Below are positions 8,550 through 18,200 of a stretch of 64,000 nt of DNA, piece after piece. The notes below the pieces were generated by a model. The model was not told where the DNA came from, did not search any database, and was given only the letters and a program-made list of their open reading frames with translations. The DNA lies in assembly GCA_904420175.1 (NCBI GenBank), contig CAJFUF010000025.1:1-64000 (forward strand), given 5' to 3'. Position numbers and translations under genes: made by a program. This stretch comes from Candidatus Schneewindia gallinarum (GTDB taxonomy: Bacteria > Bacillota > Clostridia > Oscillospirales > Ruminococcaceae). Positions within the stretch are counted from its first letter, which is position 1. Each line of letters starts with the position of its first letter.

Positions 8550-9029
8550 ATGGACGTGATTTTAAAGCTGTTGTCGGAAAACGCGCGCCTGAAGACGAAG
8601 GACGTGGCGGTCATGGCAGGCAAGACGGAGGAAGAGACCCGGGCCATCATGGCAGAATATGAGAAGGCAGGCGTTATCAAGGGCTATCACGCCATCATCG
8701 ACTGGGAAAAGACAGAGCGGCAGCTGGTGCGCGCCATTATTGAAATCAACGTGTCCCCCAAGCGGGATCACGGCTTTGAGGAAATTGCAGAGCGGGTCGC
8801 CCGCTTTAACGAGGTGGAAAGCGTCTATCTCATGTCCGGCGGGTACGACCTTGCGGCCATTGTTTCCGGCAAGACGTTTCAGGAGGTGGCGAAGTTTGTC
8901 TCCCACAAGCTGTCCCCGCTGGAGTCGGTGCTGTCCACCTCCACCCACTTTGTGCTGCGCACCTATAAAGAATCCGGCGTGGCCTTCTGTGACGACGAGA
9001 CGGATGAGAGGGGGAACGCGTCCCTGTGA
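8550..9029 (+). CDS. Lrp/AsnC family transcriptional regulator
   Basis: A 159-residue regulator with an N-terminal winged helix (KDVAVMAGKTEEETRAIMAEYEK, residues about 17-40) followed by an Lrp-type ligand-binding (RAM) domain containing VYLMSGGYDLAAIVSG. Such proteins usually sense amino acids and regulate amino-acid metabolism. It has a strong site AGGGAGG before the ATG. Its stop overlaps the start of the aminotransferase gene (GTGA), so it probably controls that enzyme and its own expression. Confidence 0.92.
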   Translation: MDVILKLLSENARLKTKDVAVMAGKTEEETRAIMAEYEKAGVIKGYHAIIDWEKTERQLVRAIIEINVSPKRDHGFEEIAERVARFNEVESVYLMSGGYDLAAIVSGKTFQEVAKFVSHKLSPLESVLSTSTHFVLRTYKESGVAFCDDETDERGNASL

Positions 9030-10192
9030 TCCGCTATGACGACCTGCTGTCCGGCAGGGTAAAGGATTTGAAGCCGTCCGGTATCCGCAAGTTTTTTGAC
9101 GTTGCGAATGAGATGGACGGCGTCATTTCCCTTGGCGTCGGGGAACCGGACTTTAAGACGCCGTGGTCCATCAGGGAGGCGGGCATCTACTCCCTTGAAA
9201 AGGGCCGCACATGGTACACGGCCAATGCCGGCCTGCCGGAGCTCCGGCGGGAGATTGCCGCCTACCTCGACCGGCGCTTTCACCTGCAGTATGAGCCCAA
9301 GACGGAGATTATGGTCACTGTCGGCGGAAGCGAGGGCATCGACGCCTGCATCCGCGCACTGTGCGACGAGGGGGACGAGGTGCTGATTCCTGAGCCGTGC
9401 TTTGTCTCCTACGACCCGTGCACCCGCCTGTGCGGCGCAGTGCCGGTGCCCGTGCGCCTGAAGGCGGAAAACCAGTTTAAGCTGACGTCTGCGGATTTGG
9501 AGGGGAAGATCACCCCCCGTACCAAGGCGCTGATTCTGCCCTTTCCCAACAACCCCACCGGCGCAGTGATGCGCCGGGAGGATCTGGAGCCGCTGGCGGA
9601 CTTTCTGCGGGACAAAAACATCATCGTTCTGTCGGATGAAATCTACAGTGAGTTGACCTACGACGGCACCCATGTATCCATTGCGGAGCTGCCCGGCATG
9701 AAGGAGCGCACGGTGGTGATCAACGGCTTCTCCAAGTCCTACGCCATGACCGGCTGGCGGCTGGGCTACGCCTGCGGCCCGAGGGAGATTATCGGGCAGA
9801 TGTACAAAATCCATCAGTTTGCCATCATGTGCGCCCCCACCACCAGCCAGTTCGCTGCCATTGAGGCGGTGAAGAACTGCGACGGGGAAATTGCCGCCAT
9901 GCGGGAGGAGTACGACATGCGCCGCCGGTTAATTACGGCGGGCTTTAACGAACTGGGGCTTGAGACGTTCACGCCGGAAGGGGCGTTCTACATCTTCCCG
10001 TGCATTAAGTCCACAGGCCTGACAAGCGATGAGTTCTGTGAAAAGCTGCTGTACTCCCAGCGGGTGGCTGTGGTCCCGGGCACTGCCTTCGGCGAAAGCG
10101 GCGAAGGGTACGTGCGCGTGTCCTACTCGTACAGCGTTGACCACATCAAGACCGCGCTGGAGCGGGTGGCCCAGTTTTTGGAGAGCTTGTAG
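9026..10192 (+). CDS. Pyridoxal-phosphate aminotransferase, class I/II
   Basis: A 388-residue fold-type I aminotransferase of the aspartate/aromatic group. It shows ISLGVGEPDF at the N-terminus, FPNNPTGAVM, the PLP-contacting LSDEIYSEL, and the Schiff-base lysine in NGFSKSYAMTGWR (Lys237). The start is GTG at 9026, overlapping the regulator stop. The exact amino-acid substrate cannot be read from the sequence. The Lrp-type partner supports a role in amino-acid transamination. Confidence 0.93.
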   Translation: MIRYDDLLSGRVKDLKPSGIRKFFDVANEMDGVISLGVGEPDFKTPWSIREAGIYSLEKGRTWYTANAGLPELRREIAAYLDRRFHLQYEPKTEIMVTVGGSEGIDACIRALCDEGDEVLIPEPCFVSYDPCTRLCGAVPVPVRLKAENQFKLTSADLEGKITPRTKALILPFPNNPTGAVMRREDLEPLADFLRDKNIIVLSDEIYSELTYDGTHVSIAELPGMKERTVVINGFSKSYAMTGWRLGYACGPREIIGQMYKIHQFAIMCAPTTSQFAAIEAVKNCDGEIAAMREEYDMRRRLITAGFNELGLETFTPEGAFYIFPCIKSTGLTSDEFCEKLLYSQRVAVVPGTAFGESGEGYVRVSYSYSVDHIKTALERVAQFLESL

Positions 10193-10195
10193 ACC

Positions 10196-11074
10196 ATGGA
10201 CGCTATCACACTGCGCGCCATGGCGAAGGTGAATTTGAACCTTCGCATTCTCGACACCTTGCCGGACGGCTACCACACGGTTCGAACCGTCATGCAGTCC
10301 GTCTCCTTAAGCGACCGGATTACCCTCCGGCGGCAGGCGCAGGGCATCAGCCTGTCCTGCAACCGCCCCTACATCCCCACGGACGAGCGGAACCTTGCAT
10401 ACAAAGCGGTGCGCGCGCTGGAAAACTGCACCGGGCGGGAACTGCCGGTGGAGATCCACATGGATAAGCGCATCCCCACACAGGCGGGCCTCGGCGGCGG
10501 CAGCGCAGACTGCGCGGCGGTGCTGACAGGCCTTAACACGCTGTATGGGCTGGGCCTGAAAAAGGCCCGGCTGCTGGAGGTGGGGGCCTCACTGGGCGCC
10601 GACGTGCCCATGTGCCTGCTGGGCGGCACCCGTCTGGGTGAGCATCTGGGGGAGCAGCTGTCCCCCCTGCCTGCGCTTCCGCCCTGTGCGCTGCTGATTG
10701 TGAAGCCGCCTTTCGGCGTGAACACTGCGCGGGCCTACGCCGCGTACGAAACGGCAGAGATTGAGCCGACCCCCGCCCCGGAGGAGACGGTGCAGGCCCT
10801 GAAAAGCGGCAGCCTTGCCGGGGTGTGCGCCTCCCTTGGCAACACGTTTGAGCAGCTGACGGACAAGCGCCCGTTTATTGAGCAGCTTAAGACGCTTCTA
10901 ATGGACAACGGCGCCCTCGGCGCACTGATGACGGGCAGCGGATCCGCCGTGTACGGCGTGTTCGCCACCACTGCCGCAGCGCAGCAGGCGAGGAAGGCTG
11001 TACCCAAAAACTGCGCCCGCTTTCTGTGCCACCCTGTGCGGATGGGGGTAAAAATGTTACGGCCCGGCGAATAG
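10196..11074 (+). CDS. ispE: 4-diphosphocytidyl-2-C-methyl-D-erythritol kinase
   Basis: Phosphorylates CDP-methylerythritol in the MEP route to isoprenoids. The 292-residue protein is a GHMP kinase with the N-terminal AMAKVNLNLRIL substrate motif, the ATP-binding PTQAGLGGGSADCAA (about residues 90-104) and a C-terminal MTGSGSAVYGVF. The ATG lies 3 nt after the aminotransferase stop, so it is co-transcribed with that gene. spoIIR follows. Confidence 0.95.
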   Translation: MDAITLRAMAKVNLNLRILDTLPDGYHTVRTVMQSVSLSDRITLRRQAQGISLSCNRPYIPTDERNLAYKAVRALENCTGRELPVEIHMDKRIPTQAGLGGGSADCAAVLTGLNTLYGLGLKKARLLEVGASLGADVPMCLLGGTRLGEHLGEQLSPLPALPPCALLIVKPPFGVNTARAYAAYETAEIEPTPAPEETVQALKSGSLAGVCASLGNTFEQLTDKRPFIEQLKTLLMDNGALGALMTGSGSAVYGVFATTAAAQQARKAVPKNCARFLCHPVRMGVKMLRPGE

Positions 11075-11133
11075 AGGAAAAAATTTCCGTCCATACTGCA
11101 TGTGACATCAACATGCAGAGGACGGATTTTTTT

Positions 11134-11724
11134 ATGAAAAAGAAGGAACTGGCATTACTGATTGGGTTTTTGCTGACGGTACTTTTGTGCTCGTTTACGG
11201 CGTTTGCAAAGGGCAGCAGTGATTTAACGGGGGAGGTGCTGCGCCTGCATGTGCTGGCAAACTCCGACAGCGGGCGGGATCAGCAGCTGAAACTGCTGGT
11301 AAAAGACGCGCTGGTGGAGGAATACGGCGACTTGTACCGGAACTGTGTGGATTTGGCGCAGGCGGCAGAGACGGCGGAGAAAAACCTGACCGCCATGCGC
11401 TTAACAGCGGAAAGGGTGCTGCGGGAAAACGGCTGCAGCGACCCGGTGCGGGTGTCGGTGGAGCGGTATGCCTTCCACACCCGCGTGTACGACACCTTCG
11501 CCCTGCCTGCGGGCACCTATACCGCCGTCCGGGTGGAGATAGGAAAGGCGGCCGGGCAGAACTGGTGGTGCGTCATGTTCCCGCCCCTGTGCGAGTCCCC
11601 CGCCCTTGACAAGCAGGATGTGGAGGATTTCTCCGCCGAGGCGCAGGACGTGCTGGAGGCGGAGCCCACCTATGACGTGCGCTTTGCTATTGTGGATTTT
11701 TTTGTCAGCCTGTTTGGCGGCTAG
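11134..11724 (+). CDS. spoIIR: Stage II sporulation protein R
   Basis: SpoIIR is made in the forespore and secreted to trigger SpoIIGA-dependent processing of pro-sigma-E in the mother cell. This 196-residue protein has a signal peptide (MKKKELALLIGFLLTVLLCS) and the family core LRLHVLANSDSGRDQQLKLLVKDALV, then AHTRVYDTF-like and NWWCVMFPPLC segments. The start is the ATG at 11134 with AGAGGA upstream; a slightly earlier in-frame ATG at 11113 is possible. The gene shows the organism is an endospore former. Confidence 0.93.
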   Translation: MKKKELALLIGFLLTVLLCSFTAFAKGSSDLTGEVLRLHVLANSDSGRDQQLKLLVKDALVEEYGDLYRNCVDLAQAAETAEKNLTAMRLTAERVLRENGCSDPVRVSVERYAFHTRVYDTFALPAGTYTAVRVEIGKAAGQNWWCVMFPPLCESPALDKQDVEDFSAEAQDVLEAEPTYDVRFAIVDFFVSLFGG

Positions 11725-11738
11725 GCCGTGTGTACGGC

Positions 11739-11780
11739 AAAGGGCCCGCGAAACCCTGCGGTTTCGCGGGCCCTTTTTTT
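11739..11780 (+). terminator. Terminator after spoIIR
   Basis: Perfect long stem (11739-11755 with 11760-11776), then a run of T residues. Confidence 0.92.
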
Positions 11781-11831
11781 CGGGGCACACGGTTTCTTCT
11801 CGGCCCATACCCGCCCGCTTTTCGTCCCCGC

Positions 11832-11860
11832 TGTGACTGGGAACCGATTTATGTTATACT
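11832..11860 (+). promoter_or_regulatory. Sigma-A promoter of addBA
   Basis: TGTGAC (11832-11837), 17-nt spacer, TATACT (11855-11860) preceded by TG as an extended -10. Confidence 0.75.
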
Positions 11861-11893
11861 AGAAGAAAACACGCAGGAAAAGGAGGGATTGGC

Positions 11894-14800
11894 ATGGTGT
11901 CGTTTTGGTGTGGGCTGTCGCGCCCGGCTGTCAGCGCCGCGGTGGACGCAGGCGCCGTCCGGTCGGTGCAGGCGGGGCGTTCCGTCACCCTGTTTGTGCC
12001 GGAGCAATTCTCGTTTGAGACGGAGAAACGCATTGCCGCCACCCTGCCTCTAAGCGTCCGGGAGAAGCTGAACATCACCTCCTTTTCCCGGTTCTGCCAA
12101 CATATGATTGAGCGGTACTGGCCGGACAGGGCGGACTATCTTGATGAGAACGGCCGCCTTGTGCTGATGGTTTTGACCGTACGGGATCTGTGCGACAAGC
12201 TGCAGCTGTACGGCGGCGCTGCCGGGGACCCGAAGCTGGCTGCCGCCCTGCTTCAGGTGCGGGACGAGATAAAAAATGCGGGGATTACGCCGGAACAGCT
12301 TGCAAAGTGCGCCGCAGCACACCGCAGCGCCATGCTGGGGTTAAAGCTGCAGGACGTGTCCCTGTGCCTTGAGGCGTTTGACAAACGGCTGGAGGGCAGC
12401 TACTTCGACCACATTGACGATGCGTCCCGCACAGCCATGCTGCTGGAAAAGCACCCGGTGTTTGCCGGGCAGGATGTGTATTTCGACGCTTTTAGCGATT
12501 TTACCGCCGTCCAGCTGCAGCTGATAACCCGTATCATGGCGGGCAGTGAAAACACGGTGTTCGGCCTTTTGTACGACACGGCGGAGCGGGGGGACGAGGC
12601 GTTCACCCCCCAGCGGGAGACGCTGCGCCGCCTGCGCCGCGCCGCGAAGGAGCAGGAGCTGCCCGTCCGGCATCCCATCCAGCTGGAGGAGCCGGACTCC
12701 GGCAGCGAGACGGACTTTTTTAAGCGGAATTTCCTGCGGGCGGACTGCGACAGCCGCCCGGGCCCGCCGGAACACATCCGCCTGTACCGGGCTGCCGGAC
12801 GGGATGACGAGGCGTTGACAGCCGCCATGCAGATCCGCCGCCTGTGCACGGAAAGGGGCTACCGCTTTCGGGAGGTGGGCGTCATTGTCCGCAGCCTTGA
12901 GGGGTGGCGCGTGCCGCTGGAAAGCGCTTTCCGCGACTACGGTATTCCCGCGTTTTTCGACGGGCCGCGGCAGACGGGATCCGGCGCGGTGGCGGCCTTC
13001 CTTGTGTGCGCCGCCCAGCTTGCCGCAGGCGGGCTGCGCACCGACCGGCTGCTGCAGCTGGGAAAGACCGGATTCACCGACGTGGATCCGCTGGTGCTGG
13101 CGGATCTTGAAAACTATGCTTTCGTGTGGAATATTGAGGGCGGCGCGTGGGCGAAGCCCTTCACCGCCTCGCCCCGGGGCCTGTCCGCCCCGGCGGGGGA
13201 GGAGGATGCGGCGCGGCTGGCGGCGCTGGAACAGGCGCGAAAAACACTGGTTCAGCCGGTGCTGCGCCTGCGCGGCGTGATGAAAGAGCAGGACGGCGCC
13301 GCCGTGGTGCGCGCCCTGTATCAGCTGACGGAGGACATGCACCTTGCGCAGGGGCTGAAGCGCCACTGCGCCATGCCAGCCGTTGCCGCCGACCGGGAGA
13401 CGGTGCGCGGCCTCTCCCAGCAGTATGCGGGGGCCATGCAGCTGCTGGGCCAGCTGGAGCTGACGCTGCGGGACGTCCGCCTGCCTGCGGCCCAGTTTGT
13501 GCGCCTGCTGGAAGGGACGCTGGCCGGGCTGGAGTACGGCCAGATTCCCCGCGCCGCGGATGAGGTGGAGGTGGGCTGTGCCGACCTGTACCGGGATGCG
13601 GGCCGCAGGGCGCTGTTTGTGCTGGGCCTGAACGAGGGGGAGTTTCCCGCCGTCCGGCAGGAAAAGGGCCTGTTTTCCGCCTCCGACCGGCGGCTTCTCG
13701 GCAGGGAGGGTTTCCCCTTTTTGGACGAAAGCGAGCGCGCCTTCCCGGAGGAGCTGTCCTATGCTTTCCGCAGCATGAGCGCCTTTACGGACGAGCTGTA
13801 CCTGTCCTACTCGGCGGCGGATGCGCTGGGTGCGCAGAAATATGAAAGCGTGCTGGTTTCCAAAGTCCTCGAGCTGTTTCCGGACCTGCCGCTGAAGGAC
13901 AGCACGTCCCTCTCCCCGGCGGACCGGGCGCTGACGCCCCGCACGGCTGCGCGCCTTGCAGGGGAACTGCCGGACGGCCCTGTCCGCGCCGCCTTTTTGC
14001 AGGTGCTGGGCGAGCGGGAGGACACCGCCCCGCTGCGGGACCTGTTCATGCCCCGCAGGCCGGAGCAGTTCTCCCTCTCCGAAAAGCGGGCCGGACGCCT
14101 GTTCGGGAAAGAGATCCGCCTGTCCGCAAGCAAGCTGGACACCTACTACAACTGTCCTTTCGCCTATTTCTGCAAATACGGGCTGAGGATTGCACCGCTG
14201 AAAAAGGCGGAACTGTCTCCGGTGGAGACGGGCAGCGTGGTACACTACTGCCTTGAAAAGCTGCTGGGGGACATCGGCGTGCAGGGGCTGGAAGCCATGC
14301 CGGAGGGGCAGCTGCGTCCGCTGATGCAGCAGCTGTTAAGGGAGTATCTGGAAAGCGCCCTCGGCCTGAGTGAACCGCCGGACGCGCGCTTTGCCGCACT
14401 GCTTCACCGGGCGGAGGACCTGCTGTGCCGGATAGGGCTGCATCTGAAAAGGGAGTTTGCCCAATCCGGCTTTACCCCGGCCGACTGCGAGCTGCCCATT
14501 GGCCCCGGCCAGCAGGTGCAGTCGCTGGACCTGCGCCTGCCGGACGGCACCAAGCTGCTGGTGGAGGGCAAGGTGGACCGGGTGGATGTGCTGGACACGC
14601 CGCAGGGCCGCTTTGTGCGCGTGGTGGATTACAAAACAGGCGCCAAAAGTTTTTCGCTGGACGACGTGTACTGCGGAATCAACATCCAAATGCTTCTCTA
14701 CCTCTTCTCCATCTGGGAGCGGGGGGAGGGCCGCTACGGCCCGGTTATCCCTGCCGGGGTGCTGTACATGCCGGTAAAGGATCCCCTTGTCACCGGTGAA

Positions 14801-15208
14801 ACAAAGCAGCAGCGTGAGGAGCAGCGGGACAGGGCGCTGCGTATGAACGGCCTGCTGCTGGAGGACGAGACGGCGCTGCGCGGTATGGAGCAGGACGCGG
14901 CGGGCGTCTTTATCCCCGTTAAACAGACAAAGAACGGCCTGTCCGGCGGGGACAGCCTTGCCAGCCTTGAGCAGCTCGGGAAGCTGAAGCGCCATGTGGA
15001 ACGGCTGGTACGGGAGATGGGGCAGGGCCTGCGGCAAGGGCAGGCCGGTGCGCGGCCGCTGCGCTTTGCCGACCACAGCGCCTGCGACTACTGCGATTAC
15101 CGCAGCGTATGCGCAGCGGAGCGCCCGCAGGAACGCCGGGTGCACAAATGGAAGGACAAGGACGCATTTTATGCGGCCATCAGCGGGGAGGACGAAGATG
15201 AGCGCTAG
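11894..15208 (+). CDS. addB: ATP-dependent helicase/deoxyribonuclease subunit B
   Basis: AddB is the partner of AddA in the enzyme that resects double-strand breaks and recognises Chi in Gram-positives. The 1104-residue protein has the AddB four-cysteine iron-sulfur staple: Cys754 in YYNCPFAYFC, and Cys1064, Cys1067 and Cys1073 in ACDYCDYRSVC. The nuclease motif is VDYKTG. The N-terminus reads FWCGLSRPAVSAAVDAG where other AddB proteins carry a GxxGSGK-type Walker A loop; here the lysine and glycines are missing. The start ATG follows AGGAGGG. It overlaps addA by 11 nt. Confidence 0.93.
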   Translation: MVSFWCGLSRPAVSAAVDAGAVRSVQAGRSVTLFVPEQFSFETEKRIAATLPLSVREKLNITSFSRFCQHMIERYWPDRADYLDENGRLVLMVLTVRDLCDKLQLYGGAAGDPKLAAALLQVRDEIKNAGITPEQLAKCAAAHRSAMLGLKLQDVSLCLEAFDKRLEGSYFDHIDDASRTAMLLEKHPVFAGQDVYFDAFSDFTAVQLQLITRIMAGSENTVFGLLYDTAERGDEAFTPQRETLRRLRRAAKEQELPVRHPIQLEEPDSGSETDFFKRNFLRADCDSRPGPPEHIRLYRAAGRDDEALTAAMQIRRLCTERGYRFREVGVIVRSLEGWRVPLESAFRDYGIPAFFDGPRQTGSGAVAAFLVCAAQLAAGGLRTDRLLQLGKTGFTDVDPLVLADLENYAFVWNIEGGAWAKPFTASPRGLSAPAGEEDAARLAALEQARKTLVQPVLRLRGVMKEQDGAAVVRALYQLTEDMHLAQGLKRHCAMPAVAADRETVRGLSQQYAGAMQLLGQLELTLRDVRLPAAQFVRLLEGTLAGLEYGQIPRAADEVEVGCADLYRDAGRRALFVLGLNEGEFPAVRQEKGLFSASDRRLLGREGFPFLDESERAFPEELSYAFRSMSAFTDELYLSYSAADALGAQKYESVLVSKVLELFPDLPLKDSTSLSPADRALTPRTAARLAGELPDGPVRAAFLQVLGEREDTAPLRDLFMPRRPEQFSLSEKRAGRLFGKEIRLSASKLDTYYNCPFAYFCKYGLRIAPLKKAELSPVETGSVVHYCLEKLLGDIGVQGLEAMPEGQLRPLMQQLLREYLESALGLSEPPDARFAALLHRAEDLLCRIGLHLKREFAQSGFTPADCELPIGPGQQVQSLDLRLPDGTKLLVEGKVDRVDVLDTPQGRFVRVVDYKTGAKSFSLDDVYCGINIQMLLYLFSIWERGEGRYGPVIPAGVLYMPVKDPLVTGETKQQREEQRDRALRMNGLLLEDETALRGMEQDAAGVFIPVKQTKNGLSGGDSLASLEQLGKLKRHVERLVREMGQGLRQGQAGARPLRFADHSACDYCDYRSVCAAERPQERRVHKWKDKDAFYAAISGEDEDER

Positions 15209-18200
15209 GCAGTGGACAGAGGAACAGGCTGCGGCCATCGCTGCAAGGGGGGGATCCCTTGCGGTCAGCGCCGCTGCGGGCAGCGGCAAGACGGCGGTGC
15301 TGGTGCAGCGGATTATCGGCCTTCTGACGGACGAAAGGAACCCCTGCGACGTGGACGAGCTACTGGTGGTGACCTTTTCCCGCGCCAGCGCCGCAGAGAT
15401 GAAGGCGCGTATCAGCGAGGCGCTGGGGGAACTGTGCCGCGCCCGCCCGGAGGACGCCCGCTTAAAGCGGCAGCTGTTCCGTCTTGGCGGCGCGTCCATC
15501 GGCACCATCCACTCCTTTTGCCTCGACCTGCTTCGGGAAAATTTCGAGGCGCTGGATCTGCCGCCGGACTTCCGCGTGGCGGAGGAGAATGAGGCGGCAG
15601 CCCTTCGGGCGGAGTGCGCCGCCGCAGTTATTGAACGGTTTTATAAGGAGGATGAGGACGGCGGCTTTTTCAACCTGTCGCGCCTTGTCTCCTCCGGCCG
15701 GGACGACCGCAGGCTGACGGACACCCTGATTGGCTTTTACAGCGATATGATGAGCCAGCCCTTCCCGGAGCAGTGGCTGTCCGACATGCGCGCCCTGTAT
15801 GAGACGGGCAGTTTCACAGGCTCCGCCTTTGAGCGGGAGGCGTGCGCCCAGTGCGCGGAAAAGCTTGAGGGGGCGGCGGCGCTGCTGGACGCGGCGCTGT
15901 CCCTTGCAGGCGGCGTGCCGGAACTGTATGCGGGATACAGCGCGGGCCTTACGGCGGCGGGGACGCTGGTCCGGTCGCTGAGGGAGACGCTGCGGCGCTC
16001 CGGCTGGGATGCGCTGCAGCAGCAGGCCTCCGCCGCGGCATTCCCCGCTATCGGCCGGGCGAAAAACGGCGTGGACGACCGCACGAAGGAGGCGGTGCGT
16101 GCCCTGTTCGACAGCGCGAAAAAGCTGTTTTTGGAACTGAAAACCGGACTTTTGGCCTTCTCCTCCACCATGGCGGAGCAGGGGCTTCGCGCCACGGCCC
16201 CCTCCCTTGCGCGGCTGCTGTCCCTCGTGGATGCATTCCGGCAGGAATATGCCGGGCGCAAGCGGCAGGAGGGGCTGGTGGACTTTGCAGATTTGGAGCA
16301 GATGGCCCTGTCGCTGCTGGTTGTGCAGCAGGACGGCCGTCCCGTGCCCACCGGCAGGGCAAAGGACGTCGCCTCCCGTTACCGTGAGATATTGTTGGAC
16401 GAGTATCAGGACACCAACCGGGCGCAGGACCTCATTTTTTCCTCCATCTCGCGGGATGGGGAAAACCTGTTTTTCGTGGGAGATGTGAAGCAGAGCATTT
16501 ACAGCTTCCGCCAGGCGGAACCGTCCATCTTCCTTTCAAAACTGAAGGCCTGCGCGCCGGTTGGGCAGGGCTGGCCCGCGCGGGTCAGCCTCAGCAAGAA
16601 TTTCCGCTCCGGCCCGGAGGTTATCCGTTTTGTGAATGAGGTATTCTCCCGGGTGATGAGCGAGCAGTCCGGCGAGATGGACTACGGCGAGGAGGAGTGC
16701 CTGAAGCAGGGCGGCGTGTTCCCGGACGGCGCAGACGGGCAGACGGTGCTGCTTGTCAGTGAGACGCAGGAAAGCGGGGAGGACGCCTTCGCCGCGGAGA
16801 TGCGCGCCGTGGCGGAGGAGATACGCCGCCTTGTAGACGGGGGCACGACGGTGGTGGAAAACGGCGCGCTACGCCCCATACGCTACGGGGACATCGCCAT
16901 CCTGCTACGCACGGTTAAGGACAAGGCGGCGGTGGCAGAGCGCGCCCTTGCGGCGTTGGGTATCCCGGCCCTGTCCGGGGAGGACGGCGGCCTGCTGGAC
17001 ACGCCGGAGGTGTCGGCGCTGGTCAGCCTGCTGCAGGTCATCGGCAACCCGCTGCTGGACGTCCCACTGGCGTCGGCGCTGCTGTCCTACCTGTACGGCG
17101 GCACCCCGGACGATGCGGCCGCCCTGCGCGGACCGGAGGGGACGCCGTTGTACGCCGGGCTGATGGAAAAAAACGCCACCCCGGTACTGAGGGAGCTGTC
17201 CGGCGATCTGGAGCGATACCGCGCCCTTGCGGCTTCCGGCACGGCGCTGGATGTGCTGAACGCCATTCTGGAGGATCGGATGGTCTACACCCGCCTTGCG
17301 GCGCTGGGGGACACGGCGCGGCGCAGACGTAACATCGGCCTGTTCCTGTCCCTTGCGGAAAGCAGGCAGGCAGGCGGCGGGCGGCTGTCCCAGTTTGTGT
17401 CCTATCTCATGCGGCTGAAGGCGGGAAAGACGCGGCTGCCCTGCGCCCCGCCGGAGGACACGGCGGGCAGCGCCGTGCGGATCCTCAGCATCCACAAATC
17501 CAAGGGGCTGGAGTTCCCGGTCTGCTTTGTGTGCGACATGGACAAGCGGTACAATCTTCAGGATTTGAACGAAAAGACCCTGCTGCACCGCTTCCTCGGC
17601 TTTGCCGCCGCCTATGTGGACTACGAGGATATGAGCCGTTACGACACGCTGTCCTACCTTGCGGTGAAGGGGCGCCTGCGGGCGGAGGCGCTTGCGGAGG
17701 AGATGCGGGTGCTGTACGTTGCCCTGACCCGGCCGCGGCAGCGGCTGTACGTCAGCCTGAAGGCGGCCAGCGCGGAAAAGCTGTTTTCCCGCGTGCCGCT
17801 GGCGCCCGCCGGGCCGGACGGCAAGCTGCCGCCTGCGGTGGTGGGCGGCAGTACCAGCCACGGCGGGCTGGTGCTGCTGGCACTGAAAAACGCTTGCCCG
17901 GAGGCCTTCGGCCGCCTTGGCGTCCTGACACAGGAGGAGACATTGTGGCCCGGCTGCACCGTGAGAATCGTCCATCCCGACCGGCTGGCGGAGACACAGC
18001 CGGACGCACAGCCGCAGACATTTTCTCCCGACGGGGACACAGCACAGCGCCTGCGCGCGCAGCTGGCCCTGCGCTATCCGTTTATGGAGGCGGCGGGCAT
18101 TCCCGGCAAGCTGTCCGTGTCCGAGCTGACAAAAAGCTGGGACGCCCTTCAGGGCTTTGATACGCGCCCGGCCTTTGCAGAGGGCGGCGCAGCCGCCGCA

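Noticed and set aside
11047-11056. GGTAAAAATG as a sigma-F -10 element for spoIIR
   Set aside because: It fits the degenerate pattern, but no GTATA-type -35 lies at the right distance and it is inside the ispE coding end.
12341-14245. Open frame of 634 codons opposite addB
   Set aside because: Antisense shadow of addB without a ribosome-binding site or family motifs.
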